Shown: positions 1 to 6,817, counted from the first letter of the stretch. The stretch is DNA of 13,071 nucleotides from Firmicutes bacterium CAG:555 (GCA_000431075.1 HF986880.1:97838-110908); one strand, 5' to 3'. A program made the numbers and translations. The notes: a model not told the origin generated them from the sequence alone.

Positions 1-738
1 GCCCATGAGCCGTGTCATCTCGTCGCCGAGCCGTGCAAGGTCGACGGGTCTGTCGCTCTCGGCGTAGGGGATACCGATACCGGAGCCCATATTGACAAAT
101 CCGAGCTTCTCGCCCAATGCGTCCTGCACACGGCAGGCAAGCTCAAACATTTTGGCGTAGTAGCCGGCTATGAGCGTTCCGTCGAGCTCCTGCGAGCGGG
201 AGTGGACATGGATGCCTGTAATCTTAATATGCTTCATAGCCTTCCATTCGGGAAGCTTTTCGAACACCGTGTCCTCGTCGATGCCGAACTTGTTTGCCGT
301 GCCGACTGCGCCGTCAAAGCTGAAGTTCGGGTTTATGCGAATGCCGATCTCGGCAACGATGCCGTGGCCGGCGGCAAGAGTCTGTATGCGCTCAACCTCG
401 TTGACGCTGTCGGCGATTATAACGCAGTCGGGAAGCGCAGCGTCGATATCGTGCACGCTCTTGCCGGGTGCCGAGTAATAGATATCGTGCTTGCCTAAGC
501 CGTTTTCTCTGCCCATTTGCACCTCACGCAGGGACGCAGCGTCAACGCCTATGCCCTCGGAGAGGATACAACTCAACACGCCCGGGTGCGGATTTGCCTT
601 GGCGGAATATAAAAAGCGCACGCCGTCAAAGCTTTTGCGCAGCCTTTCGATGCTGTCGAGTATCGCTTGCTCGTCATAAAGATAGAAGCTTTCGTATTTT
701 TCGGCAAGCCTTGCGGCTGCATTTCGGTCAAAATCCAT
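1..738 (-). CDS. Orn/DAP/Arg decarboxylase family 2 protein, diaminopimelate decarboxylase-like (partial, C-terminus outside window)
   Basis: The frame is open from an ATG at 736-738 to the window edge, giving 246 residues of the N-terminal TIM-barrel part. I see the fold-III PLP-lysine motif YSAKANPHPGVL (Lys47), SAPGKS near residue 89, an HxH element in GIHVHSRSQE (177-184), and a phosphate-binding-like loop GSGIGIPY (218-225). These sit where LysA-type enzymes carry the PLP lysine, SGxGKT, HxHIGSQ and GGGLGIPY. LysA makes lysine from meso-diaminopimelate in the cytosol. A GGAGG ribosome site lies 8 nt before the ATG, and a promoter lies just upstream. The HVHSRSQ and GSGIG variants depart from textbook LysA, and the C-terminal half with the CxxxD substrate-binding element is not visible. 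A relative acting on another amino acid (carboxynorspermidine, ornithine or arginine decarboxylase type) is therefore possible. The family is clear; the substrate is not. Confidence 0.8.
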   Translation of the reverse strand, partial: MDFDRNAAARLAEKYESFYLYDEQAILDSIERLRKSFDGVRFLYSAKANPHPGVLSCILSEGIGVDAASLREVQMGRENGLGKHDIYYSAPGKSVHDIDAALPDCVIIADSVNEVERIQTLAAGHGIVAEIGIRINPNFSFDGAVGTANKFGIDEDTVFEKLPEWKAMKHIKITGIHVHSRSQELDGTLIAGYYAKMFELACRVQDALGEKLGFVNMGSGIGIPYAESDRPVDLARLGDEMTRLMG

Positions 739-767
739 CCTCTTTACCTCCGTTTTCGTTTGTTGCC

Positions 768-796
768 ATTATACAACACTGTGCAGACTGCTGCAA
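768..796 (-). promoter_or_regulatory. Promoter of the decarboxylase gene
   Basis: On the minus strand TTGCAG (791-796) and a perfect TATAAT (768-773) are separated by exactly 17 bp, about 30 nt upstream of the decarboxylase start. An inverted repeat, TGCAG-N4-CTGCA, spans 782-795 and overlaps the -35 box. It could be an operator, but nothing else supports that. Confidence 0.65.
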
Positions 797-862
797 GAAT
801 TGATTGAAAGCCGTCAAAATCTTTAGCGATTTAAACGGAACGAAAAAAGTTGAAAAAAGGTA

Positions 863-891
863 TTGACTTTTACGATTAAAAGGAGTAAAGT
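863..891 (+). promoter_or_regulatory. Promoter of the attenuated ABC transporter operon
   Basis: TTGACT (863-868) and TAAAGT (886-891) are spaced by 17 bp. Transcription would start near 898 and the RNA would carry a strong ribosome site (AGGAGG, 906-911) for the leader peptide. The promoter diverges from that of the decarboxylase gene, so both share the 739-919 intergenic region. Confidence 0.65.
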
Positions 892-919
892 GTCCTCATT
901 CCAACAGGAGGACAAAGTC

Positions 920-1000
920 ATGAAGCTCAACCGATTTATTGCGAACGGCTTTTACTATTACTTTTACTTTGAGAGTAATGGTTGTTTGTGCTGCTCATAA
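920..1000 (+). CDS. Aromatic (Phe/Tyr) attenuator leader peptide, 26 codons
   Basis: This is a short reading frame starting at ATG 920 and ending at TAA 998-1000, with AGGAGG placed 8 nt before the start. Residues 11-17 read FYYYFYF (codons 950-970), so four Tyr and three Phe codons stand in a row; there is no Trp codon. The tail is GCLCCS. Immediately downstream are two mutually exclusive RNA hairpins and then an ABC transporter gene, which is the layout of classical amino-acid attenuation leaders such as pheL or trpL. The peptide itself probably has no function; ribosome stalling at the aromatic codons would be the sensor. The Cys-rich end is probably dictated by RNA pairing, because codons 21-26 encode the antiterminator arm. 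A longer in-frame reading from 982 into the binding protein gene runs through the terminator and is less plausible. Confidence 0.85.
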   Translation: MKLNRFIANGFYYYFYFESNGCLCCS

Positions 1001-1043
1001 ATCGTGTTGATTTTTGTTTTTGTTTACGAGCCGTGCAGACAAT
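981..1043 (+). promoter_or_regulatory. Antiterminator helix of the aromatic attenuator
   Basis: Positions 981-996 pair with 1028-1043 with one mismatch (992:1032) in 16 positions: 11 Watson-Crick and 4 G-U pairs. The 3' arm overlaps the whole 5' arm of the terminator, so the two structures exclude each other. The 5' arm begins 11 nt after the last aromatic codon (968-970), so a ribosome stalled in the FYYYFYF run would leave it free. A ribosome that reaches the stop codon at 998 would cover it. Confidence 0.75.
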
Positions 1044-1066
1044 GTTCTGTACGGTTTTTATTTTTT
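1028..1066 (+). terminator. Rho-independent terminator (attenuator) in the leader region
   Basis: CCGTGCAGA (1031-1039) pairs with TCTGTACGG (1046-1054) around a 6-nt loop with a single G-U pair. Weaker pairs can extend the helix to 1028. The U-tract TTTTTATTTTTT follows at 1055-1066. The terminator ends about 23 nt before the binding protein gene and after the leader peptide stop, the position expected for an attenuator. Confidence 0.85.
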
Positions 1067-1089
1067 CAAAAATTCAGGAGGAACTCAAA

Positions 1090-2049
1090 ATGAAAAAGGT
1101 AATTGCAATAGTGCTTGCCGTTATGATGCTGTGTGCAGTCACGGCCTGCGGCGGCGGCGAATCCGCCGACGACACCTACACCGTCGGTATCTGCCAGCTT
1201 GTCCAGCACCCCGCACTTGACGCCGCAACTCAGGGCTTCAAGGATGCTCTGACCGAAGCCCTCGGCGACAAAGTCGAGTTCGAGGAAGGCAACGCCTCCA
1301 ACGACAGCGCAAACTGTGCCACCATCGTTAACGGCTTCGTCTCCGGCGGCGTTGACCTCATTCTCGCAAACGCCACTCCCGCTCTTCAGGCAGCCGCTTC
1401 CGCAACCGACTCCATCCCCGTTTTAGGCACTGCCGTCACCGAATACGGCGTTGCACTTAGCATTGATAACTTTAACGGCACCGTCGGCAACAACATCTCC
1501 GGCACCTCGGACCTTGCTCCCCTCGATCAGCAGGCCGACATGATCACGGAGCTGTTCCCGGATGCAAAGAATGTCGGCATCCTCTACTGCTCCGGCGAGC
1601 CGAACTCCGTATACCAGGCCAAGGTCGTTAAGGATTGCCTTGAGAAGAAGAACATCAAGGTCGAGGTCTACACCTTCTCAGACTCCAACGATGTTTCCAC
1701 CGTCACCTCCAGCGCATGCGCAAACAGCGATGTCATCTACATCCCCACCGACAACACCGCCGCTTCCTGCACCGAGGCTATAAGCGCAGTTGCACTGCCC
1801 GCCGGTGTTCCCATCGTCGCAGGCGAGGAAGGCATCTGCAAGGGCTGCGGCGTTGCGACTTTGTCCATTGACTATTACGAGCTCGGCCGCACCACCGGTC
1901 AGATGGCCGTCAAGATCCTCAAGGGCGAGGCAAATGTCTCCGAGATGCCCATAGAGTACTACCCCAACCCCGTCAAGAAGTACAACGCCGATATCGCTTC
2001 CAAGCTCAATGTCACCATCCCCGAGGGCTACACCGCTATCAGCGACTGA
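1090..2049 (+). CDS. ABC transporter substrate-binding lipoprotein, TrpX/ABC_sub_bind type
   Basis: This 319-residue extracytoplasmic binding protein captures the ligand for the permease and ATPase encoded next to it. The N-terminus is a lipoprotein signal: KK, a hydrophobic stretch at 4-19, then VTAC with the lipidated Cys20 and a GGGESADD linker. The mature part starts YTVGICQLVQHPALDAA and continues with GILYCSGEPNS (around 162) and VIYIPTDNT (around 216). SIDYYELGRTTGQMA (about 259-273) follows. All are typical of the two-lobed family of PF04392, whose characterised or predicted members take up aromatic amino acids. The ATG at 1090 has AGGAGGA 7 nt upstream and fits the signal peptide; an upstream in-frame GTG/TTG at 982-1089 would run through the terminator and is rejected. 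The leader peptide points to Phe and Tyr as ligands. That is an inference from regulation, not from binding residues. Confidence 0.88.
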   Translation: MKKVIAIVLAVMMLCAVTACGGGESADDTYTVGICQLVQHPALDAATQGFKDALTEALGDKVEFEEGNASNDSANCATIVNGFVSGGVDLILANATPALQAAASATDSIPVLGTAVTEYGVALSIDNFNGTVGNNISGTSDLAPLDQQADMITELFPDAKNVGILYCSGEPNSVYQAKVVKDCLEKKNIKVEVYTFSDSNDVSTVTSSACANSDVIYIPTDNTAASCTEAISAVALPAGVPIVAGEEGICKGCGVATLSIDYYELGRTTGQMAVKILKGEANVSEMPIEYYPNPVKKYNADIASKLNVTIPEGYTAISD

Positions 2050-2086
2050 TTAAATCAACAGCAAATAAATTTTGTGAGGTAAAGCT

Positions 2087-3052
2087 ATGAACACGGCACT
2101 GCTTGCAGCCTTAAGTCTGCCAAATTTGATAACACGAATCCCCGGCGGCGTGGCGCAGGGCATAATCTGGGGCATAATGGCTCTGGGTGTGTACCTGACC
2201 TTCCGTCTGCTGGATATTGCAGATCTGACGGTCGACGGATCGTTTGCTACGGGCGGTGCCGTTACGGTCATGCTCATCATCGCAGGCTACCCTGCGTATG
2301 TGGCGCTCATCATTGCGGTCATCGCCGGAATGTTAGCGGGTCTTTGCACCGGACTTCTGCACACGAAGTTAGGCATACCCGCCATTCTCGCCGGTATACT
2401 GACCCAGTTTGCACTGTACTCCGTTAACCTGCGCATCATGGGCATGTCGGCAAACAAACCCGCAAACCCCGATGCGTATGACCTCCTCATCAGCCTGAGA
2501 AACATCCCCTCGGCGATAATCAAGGGTGCGATCTTCGCAATTGTTATCATTGCCGCACTGTACTGGTACTTCGGCACCGAGCAGGGCTCGGCCATCCGTG
2601 CCACGGGCTCTAACCCCGCAATGAGCCGTGCGCAGGGCATCAACATAAGCAACATGAAGCTCATCGGCCTTTCGCTGTCAAACGGCATGGTCGCCCTGTC
2701 GGGCGGTCTCATGGCTCAGTACCAGGGCTTTGCCGATGTCAACATGGGCAGAGGCGCTATCGTCATCGGCCTTGCCGCCGTCATCATCGGCGAGGTGCTG
2801 TGCGATGCGATCTTCCGCAAGGGCAGCCAGTTCTATGTCCGTCTTTCGTTCGTCGTGCTTGGCGGTATTGTTTACTACCTTGTCATGGTCGTCATACTGT
2901 GGCTCAAGCTCGACCCGAACGACCTGAAGCTGTTCACCGCCGTCATCGTTGCGGTATTCCTTGCCGTGCCGTACATCCGCTCGCAGTCAAAAAGCTCGTT
3001 TAAGCTTGCCGGAAAGCAAAGCAAAAAGGAGGCAAATCATGCTGGAACTTAA
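2087..3052 (+). CDS. ABC transporter permease, TrpY type
   Basis: This 321-residue integral membrane protein forms the channel of the importer. Hydrophobic segments fill most of the sequence. The stretch DLTVDGSFATGGAV (residues about 48-61), just after LTFRLLDIA, is characteristic of permeases paired with PF04392 binding proteins, within the branched-chain/ribose-type permease superfamily (BPD_transp_2). The C-terminus is a basic cytoplasmic tail rich in Lys, Ser and Gln. It starts at ATG 2087 after GTGAGGT with 6 nt spacing, 37 nt after the binding protein gene. Its last 14 nt overlap the start of the ATPase gene, which suggests translational coupling. Confidence 0.88.
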   Translation: MNTALLAALSLPNLITRIPGGVAQGIIWGIMALGVYLTFRLLDIADLTVDGSFATGGAVTVMLIIAGYPAYVALIIAVIAGMLAGLCTGLLHTKLGIPAILAGILTQFALYSVNLRIMGMSANKPANPDAYDLLISLRNIPSAIIKGAIFAIVIIAALYWYFGTEQGSAIRATGSNPAMSRAQGINISNMKLIGLSLSNGMVALSGGLMAQYQGFADVNMGRGAIVIGLAAVIIGEVLCDAIFRKGSQFYVRLSFVVLGGIVYYLVMVVILWLKLDPNDLKLFTAVIVAVFLAVPYIRSQSKSSFKLAGKQSKKEANHAGT

Positions 3053-3833
3053 ATCTGTCTGCAAGACCTTCAATGCAGGTACGATAAATGAAAAAAAGGC
3101 TCTGCAAAACCTGAGCCTTCATCTTAAGCCCGGCGATTTTGTCACCGTCATCGGCGGCAACGGCGCAGGCAAGTCAACGATGCTGAACGCCATTGCGGGC
3201 GTTTGGCCGGTCGACTCCGGCTCAATCATCATCGACGGCGTTGATGTCACCGGTCAGCCTGAGCACAAGAGAGCCGCCTACATCGGCCGTGTGTTCCAGG
3301 ACCCCATGATGGGCACAGCGCCAAATATGCAGATCGAGGAAAACCTCGCTCTGGCACTGCGCAGAGGCAAGCGCCGCACGCTCCGCTGGGGCGTTACAAA
3401 CGCCGAGCGTGACCAGTACCGTGAGCTTTTGAGTACTCTCGGACTCGGCCTTGAGGACAGGCTGACAGCTAAGGTCGGGCTTCTGTCCGGCGGCCAGCGT
3501 CAGGCTCTGACGCTGCTGATGGCATCGATGCAAAAGCCGAAGCTTCTGCTTCTTGACGAGCACACGGCGGCTCTCGACCCGGCTACGGCTACAAAGGTTC
3601 TCGAGCTTTCCGACCGCATCGTCAAGGAAAACAATCTCACCGCAATGATGATAACCCACAACATGAAGGACGCCATCCGCCACGGCACCCGCCTCATCAT
3701 GATGCACGAGGGACACATCATCCTCGATGTTGAGGGCGAGGAAAAGGCCAAGCTCACAAAGCATGAGCTGATGGACAAATTTGCGCAGGTCGCAGGCACT
3801 CAGATAGAATCCGATCAAATACTGCTCTCCTGA
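3039..3833 (+). CDS. ABC transporter ATP-binding protein, TrpZ type
   Basis: This 264-residue cytoplasmic ATPase energises the importer. I can read Walker A GGNGAGKST (39-47), the Q-loop VFQDP (Gln87), the signature LSGGQRQ (149-155), Walker B LLLLDE (169-174) with the switch region DEHTAALDP, and the H-loop ITHN (His207). The DEHTAALDP form, with His instead of Pro, recurs in ATPases of this subfamily. The ATG at 3039 is preceded by AAGGAGG with 6 nt spacing and lies inside the permease gene in another frame; earlier in-frame starts (2949) sit deep in the permease and lack a ribosome site. The gene ends 14 nt before a strong bidirectional terminator and is therefore the last gene of the operon. 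Confidence 0.92.
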   Translation: MLELKSVCKTFNAGTINEKKALQNLSLHLKPGDFVTVIGGNGAGKSTMLNAIAGVWPVDSGSIIIDGVDVTGQPEHKRAAYIGRVFQDPMMGTAPNMQIEENLALALRRGKRRTLRWGVTNAERDQYRELLSTLGLGLEDRLTAKVGLLSGGQRQALTLLMASMQKPKLLLLDEHTAALDPATATKVLELSDRIVKENNLTAMMITHNMKDAIRHGTRLIMMHEGHIILDVEGEEKAKLTKHELMDKFAQVAGTQIESDQILLS

Positions 3834-3847
3834 CAGTTATATATAGC

Positions 3848-3881
3848 AAAAAACGAGCTCCGATTTTGGAGCTCGTTTTTT
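3848..3881. terminator. Bidirectional Rho-independent terminator between convergent operons
   Basis: A6 (3848-3853), CGAGCTCC (3854-3861), a loop GATTTT, GGAGCTCG (3868-3875) and T6 (3876-3881) form a perfect 14-bp palindromic stem. The T-tract serves the plus-strand ABC operon, and the A-tract becomes a U-tract for the minus-strand peptidase operon. Confidence 0.92.
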
Positions 3882-3903
3882 CATTTACTCGTTTTTTCAT
3901 TTA
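3872..3903. repeat. Tandem duplication, two perfect 16-bp copies
   Basis: CTCGTTTTTTCATTTA occurs at 3872-3887 and again, without change, at 3888-3903. The first copy is the 3' part of the terminator. The second contains the stop codon (3897-3899, minus strand) of the peptidase gene. It looks like a slippage duplication. Either copy would give the peptidase the same last codons. Confidence 0.9.
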
Positions 3904-5327
3904 TTCATGTCAATTAAGTTTTTGTAGAAGTCAACAGCGCCTTGGAGGCAGTCGCAGGTTATGTTTTCGTTCAAACCGTGCATGCCCTTGAGCTGCTCTG
4001 GACCGTAGATAACGGGGCCGAAGCGGATGCAGTTAGGGCATATCTCCTGATAAAACCTTGCATCCGTGCCGCCGGTCATGACATAAGGGCTTGCGGCAAG
4101 GCCGGGGAAGGTCCTTTCAATGACGCTCACGGCAAAATGCCAGCCCTCGCCGTGTATGTCGGCGGCCTCGGTGTAGTCCTTGGCGGAGATGACCTCGGTC
4201 TCAAGGCCGTACTTATCTGCACGCTTTTTAATGAGCCTGAGGCTCTCGTCCATGCCCTGGTGCGGGATAAAGCGCATGTTCGCCCAAACGGACGCTTCCG
4301 TCGGGAGCACATTGCGGGCATCAGAGCCGGACTGCATGGTAAACGCCACCGTCGTTTGCAGCATTGCGCCCGCCTGCGCCGACACCGTCGGCAGCACGAG
4401 CTTTAGCAGCGGCTTGAACAGCCACATGTTACCGAAAAGAAGCTTCATTCCGAAGCCTGCATACGGCGCAAGCGTTTCAAACATCGCCTCGACCTCGTGC
4501 GGAAAACGCTTTTTGAACGGGCTGTGCTTTTCGACGCTGTTTTCAAAGGCAGCGAGCCTTGCGATGGGTGAATTTTTGGGCGGTGCGCTCGAATGTCCGC
4601 CGCCGGAGCGGGCGGTGAACTTCATATTGCCCTGACCCTTTTCAAACACACCTATCATGGCGTAGTTGCCCTTGATTCCTCCGACCGGCTCGGAGATTAT
4701 GCCGCCACCCTCGTCGCAAACAAGAAACGGTGCAACGCCACGGCGCTTGAGCTCGGCGACTATCTTCGGTGCGCCGTCGCCGCCCCACTCCTCGGTGCAG
4801 GAGGATGCAAGATACACATCCTGCTCGGGGGTGTAGCCAGCCTCAAGCAGTTCCTCCACAGCTTGGAAGAATGCCATGACGGTGCACTTGGTGTCCGCCG
4901 CTCCCCTGCCCCAGACCTTGCCGTCCGATATATCACCGGAGAACGGCTCGTGCTCCCACACTCCGTCGGCGGGAACAACATCCTGATGGCTCATTAAAAC
5001 CACGGGCTTAGCCGAGCTTTTGCCCTTCCAGTAATACAAGAGATTGCCGTCTATCTCGGTCTTTTCGAGCTTTTCGTGCACGCGCGGGAACAGCTCCTCG
5101 AGCACCTTGTGGAAGCCCAGAAACTTCTCTGTCTGAGGGGCATTGGGGTCGGACACGGTTTCGTATCTGACCATTTGCGATAGCTTTTTTGCGTAAAGCT
5201 CCGTGCGCTCACTATCAGGCTTCGGCGTGTAGTCCGACACCTTTTTCGGCATCATCACCGTGCGCACGACAGCAGCAGCCAGCGGCGAGAGTGCCGCTGC
5301 GGCTACGCCGATCTTATTAATTTTCAT
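3897..5327 (-). CDS. M20 family metallopeptidase, PM20D1/CPS1-like carboxypeptidase
   Basis: This 476-residue dizinc hydrolase probably cleaves dipeptides or N-acyl amino acids. Motifs in order: SHQDVVPA (His114, catalytic Asp116), the WEHEPFSG...DGKVWGRGAADTK block with bridging Asp145, CTEEWGGDGA with catalytic Glu179 and metal ligand Glu180, and VCDEGGG with Asp205. SGGGHSSAP (His245) belongs to the dimerisation domain, and a C-terminal His in KGMHGLNEN should complete the metal site. The W/PFSG/VWGRGA pattern resembles yeast CPS1 and human PM20D1 more than ArgE or DapE. A hydrophobic N-terminus (about 6-26, AAAALSPLAAAVV) suggests a membrane anchor or signal. Its start overlaps the stop of the preceding membrane protein gene by 4 nt (ATGA), so the two are translationally coupled. 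The context suggests it hydrolyses what the upstream membrane proteins import. Confidence 0.88.
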   Translation of the reverse strand: MKINKIGVAAAALSPLAAAVVRTVMMPKKVSDYTPKPDSERTELYAKKLSQMVRYETVSDPNAPQTEKFLGFHKVLEELFPRVHEKLEKTEIDGNLLYYWKGKSSAKPVVLMSHQDVVPADGVWEHEPFSGDISDGKVWGRGAADTKCTVMAFFQAVEELLEAGYTPEQDVYLASSCTEEWGGDGAPKIVAELKRRGVAPFLVCDEGGGIISEPVGGIKGNYAMIGVFEKGQGNMKFTARSGGGHSSAPPKNSPIARLAAFENSVEKHSPFKKRFPHEVEAMFETLAPYAGFGMKLLFGNMWLFKPLLKLVLPTVSAQAGAMLQTTVAFTMQSGSDARNVLPTEASVWANMRFIPHQGMDESLRLIKKRADKYGLETEVISAKDYTEAADIHGEGWHFAVSVIERTFPGLAASPYVMTGGTDARFYQEICPNCIRFGPVIYGPEQLKGMHGLNENITCDCLQGAVDFYKNLIDMNK

Positions 5328-6016
5328 TTGCTCGCCACCTTATAACGCTTTTTATACATGAGATATGCAATGCCGATAGCGATAGCGCCGCTGGGCAGGA
5401 TCATGAAGCTCGTCGACGAGGTGAGACTCGGCACAAAGATAAACAGCAGGCTCATGACCGTCAGCGGGATGACCGCTATCTTCATGTTGTTGCGGAAATA
5501 CTTGTACGCCATTGCTCCGAACAGCGCCGGAACGACATTTTCAAACGCAGGCTGAAGCGCCGGATCCTGCAGGATAGGCTGCAAGGGTATGAGCAGCGCA
5601 ACTCCGAGTGCAAGCACTACGACCGTCACGAGGGAAGCCGTTGCAATGGACAGGGTCGAGATTATCTCGTTTTCGGGCGTGCCGGTCTTTGCGCCGACAA
5701 TATCGCGGGCGTTTACGGCGCAGGGTATTTTCATATTGATAAGATTGCCGGTCATGAATGCAAGATAGCTGCCGCCGGCACCGAGCATCGGCGTGTAGAC
5801 AAGATACTCGGCAATGCAGCTTACAAACCACACGATGCCCACGGCGAGGAACGCCTTGCCGAAGGCGGGCATGTTGGGCATTGCGCCGAGGTACAGACCC
5901 ATCACAAACGGTGCGCCGATGAGCAGGATAAGCGTCACGATGCAGGCTATCCTGCCGTAAACATGTGTGCGGTCATTGTACTTTTCAAACAGCTCGTTCT
6001 TTTCCGTTTCGGACAT
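5324..6016 (-). CDS. Multi-spanning membrane protein, partner of the DUF5058 protein, function unknown
   Basis: This 230-residue protein has about six or seven hydrophobic segments (roughly 22-46, 52-76, 78-94, 122-148, 157-172, 177-196, 200-220). The N-terminus is charged and cytoplasmic-looking and the end is basic (KKRYKVASK). A conserved-looking loop, LGAGGSYLAFMTGNLINMK (about 78-96), and a following AKTGTPENEI segment stand out between membrane spans. I do not recognise a characterised family with confidence. The start ATG 6016 has AAGGAGGTG about 8 nt upstream, overlapping the stop of the DUF5058 gene. The stop overlaps the peptidase start. This packing means the three products are made together and probably form a two-subunit membrane carrier plus its hydrolase. 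Confidence 0.75.
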   Translation of the reverse strand: MSETEKNELFEKYNDRTHVYGRIACIVTLILLIGAPFVMGLYLGAMPNMPAFGKAFLAVGIVWFVSCIAEYLVYTPMLGAGGSYLAFMTGNLINMKIPCAVNARDIVGAKTGTPENEIISTLSIATASLVTVVVLALGVALLIPLQPILQDPALQPAFENVVPALFGAMAYKYFRNNMKIAVIPLTVMSLLFIFVPSLTSSTSFMILPSGAIAIGIAYLMYKKRYKVASK

Positions 6017-6030
6017 TTTCCCGCACCTCC

Positions 6031-6795
6031 TTACTTAACAAGTCCGTTTATCACAACGGCGGCCGCCATTGCGATTATCATGCTGCCTGCGATGGAGAAG
6101 CTCTCCACCCAAGCGGCCTTTTTCTTCTCGGCAAGCCAGATAAACACCGCCATCACGGCGCCCGCTATGACCGCCACGGCAAGCGGCAGCCAGGAGCCCG
6201 TGAAGCTGAACATTCCGCCCGCTCCGCCGGAGACGAATGAGCCTATGTAGCTTCCGATGTATGCGCTGACAAGGCCGATGAACATAGCCGTCATGGCGCT
6301 GTCGCCGAAGCCGGGTGCGCCGGTGTTTGCGTTTTTCGGGGTCTTGAGCTTTTTAAGATAGCGTTTGTTGAAAAACACGGAGAACACCATGCCCCACATG
6401 ATGCAGAAGCTCATGACGAGTGCAATTGTCGTGAACGCCTGCGCCGTCATCTCGGAGGCGTTCAGCCCCGACAGGCCGATAGCCTCGGCAGCGCCGACGG
6501 CGACCTGCGTCTCATAATGCAGCGCACCGATGACCGACAGTCGCAGCCACGGCAGCGGAGTTCCCAAGCTGCCGGACAGGGCAATTACGCCCAGAAGAAT
6601 GCCCACGCTGGGCAGCACCGCAAATGTTGCGCTTGCGGTTATCGTCCGCTTCATTTTCGTTTTGTCCATTCCGATGGCAAGTCCCGCTCTGTAAGCCCTC
6701 ACCATGAAAAACACGCACACTATTGCGACGAACAAGATTATCCCGCCGCATATCAGATACATCGTCGGGCTGTTGAGCCTTTGAAGTATTGACAC
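6031..6795 (-). CDS. DUF5058 family membrane protein, putative transporter subunit
   Basis: This 254-residue protein has about six membrane segments (roughly 12-34, 50-75, 115-140, 165-190, 195-217, 230-251). The segment TFAVLPSVGILLGVIALSGSLGTPLPWLRLSVIGA, followed by HYE, matches what I remember of DUF5058 (PF16481), a family of uncharacterised Firmicute membrane proteins. The likely start is GTG at 6793-6795, preceded by GAGGGTGA. A promoter with an extended -10 lies directly upstream, making this the first gene of a three-gene unit with the 230-residue membrane protein and the M20 peptidase. Transport of peptides or acylated amino acids is inferred from that company only, by analogy with the AbgT carrier and AbgAB hydrolase pairing. 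Confidence 0.78.
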   Translation of the reverse strand: MSILQRLNSPTMYLICGGIILFVAIVCVFFMVRAYRAGLAIGMDKTKMKRTITASATFAVLPSVGILLGVIALSGSLGTPLPWLRLSVIGALHYETQVAVGAAEAIGLSGLNASEMTAQAFTTIALVMSFCIMWGMVFSVFFNKRYLKKLKTPKNANTGAPGFGDSAMTAMFIGLVSAYIGSYIGSFVSGGAGGMFSFTGSWLPLAVAVIAGAVMAVFIWLAEKKKAAWVESFSIAGSMIIAMAAAVVINGLVK

Positions 6796-6817
6796 AGTAT
6801 CACCCTCTCTTTAAAAT

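Noticed and set aside
945..1034. ACGGCT (945-950) pairing with AGCCGT (1029-1034) as the antiterminator
   Set aside because: Only 6-7 bp, and it would be covered by a ribosome stalled on the aromatic codons; the 981-996 helix is far stronger and better placed.
863..1066. T-box riboswitch in front of the ABC operon
   Set aside because: The leader is only about 170 nt and I see no AGGGTGGNACCGCG T-box sequence or specifier stem; peptide-based attenuation explains the region.
982..1089. N-terminal extension of the ABC binding protein from 982
   Set aside because: It would translate through the leader stop region and the terminator, lacks a ribosome site, and would bury the lipoprotein signal; ATG 1090 fits all evidence.
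3222..3818. Minus-strand 198-codon frame over the ATPase gene
   Set aside because: It is opposite the Walker and signature motifs of the ATPase and has no ribosome site or family features.
3848..3903. Inverted and direct repeats as an insertion sequence or attachment site
   Set aside because: The palindrome is a terminator between convergent genes and the direct repeat is a local duplication; no transposase or integrase is nearby.
5965..6250. Plus-strand frames antisense to the membrane protein genes
   Set aside because: No ribosome site, compositional mirror of hydrophobic genes, and they overlap two coupled genes of the operon.
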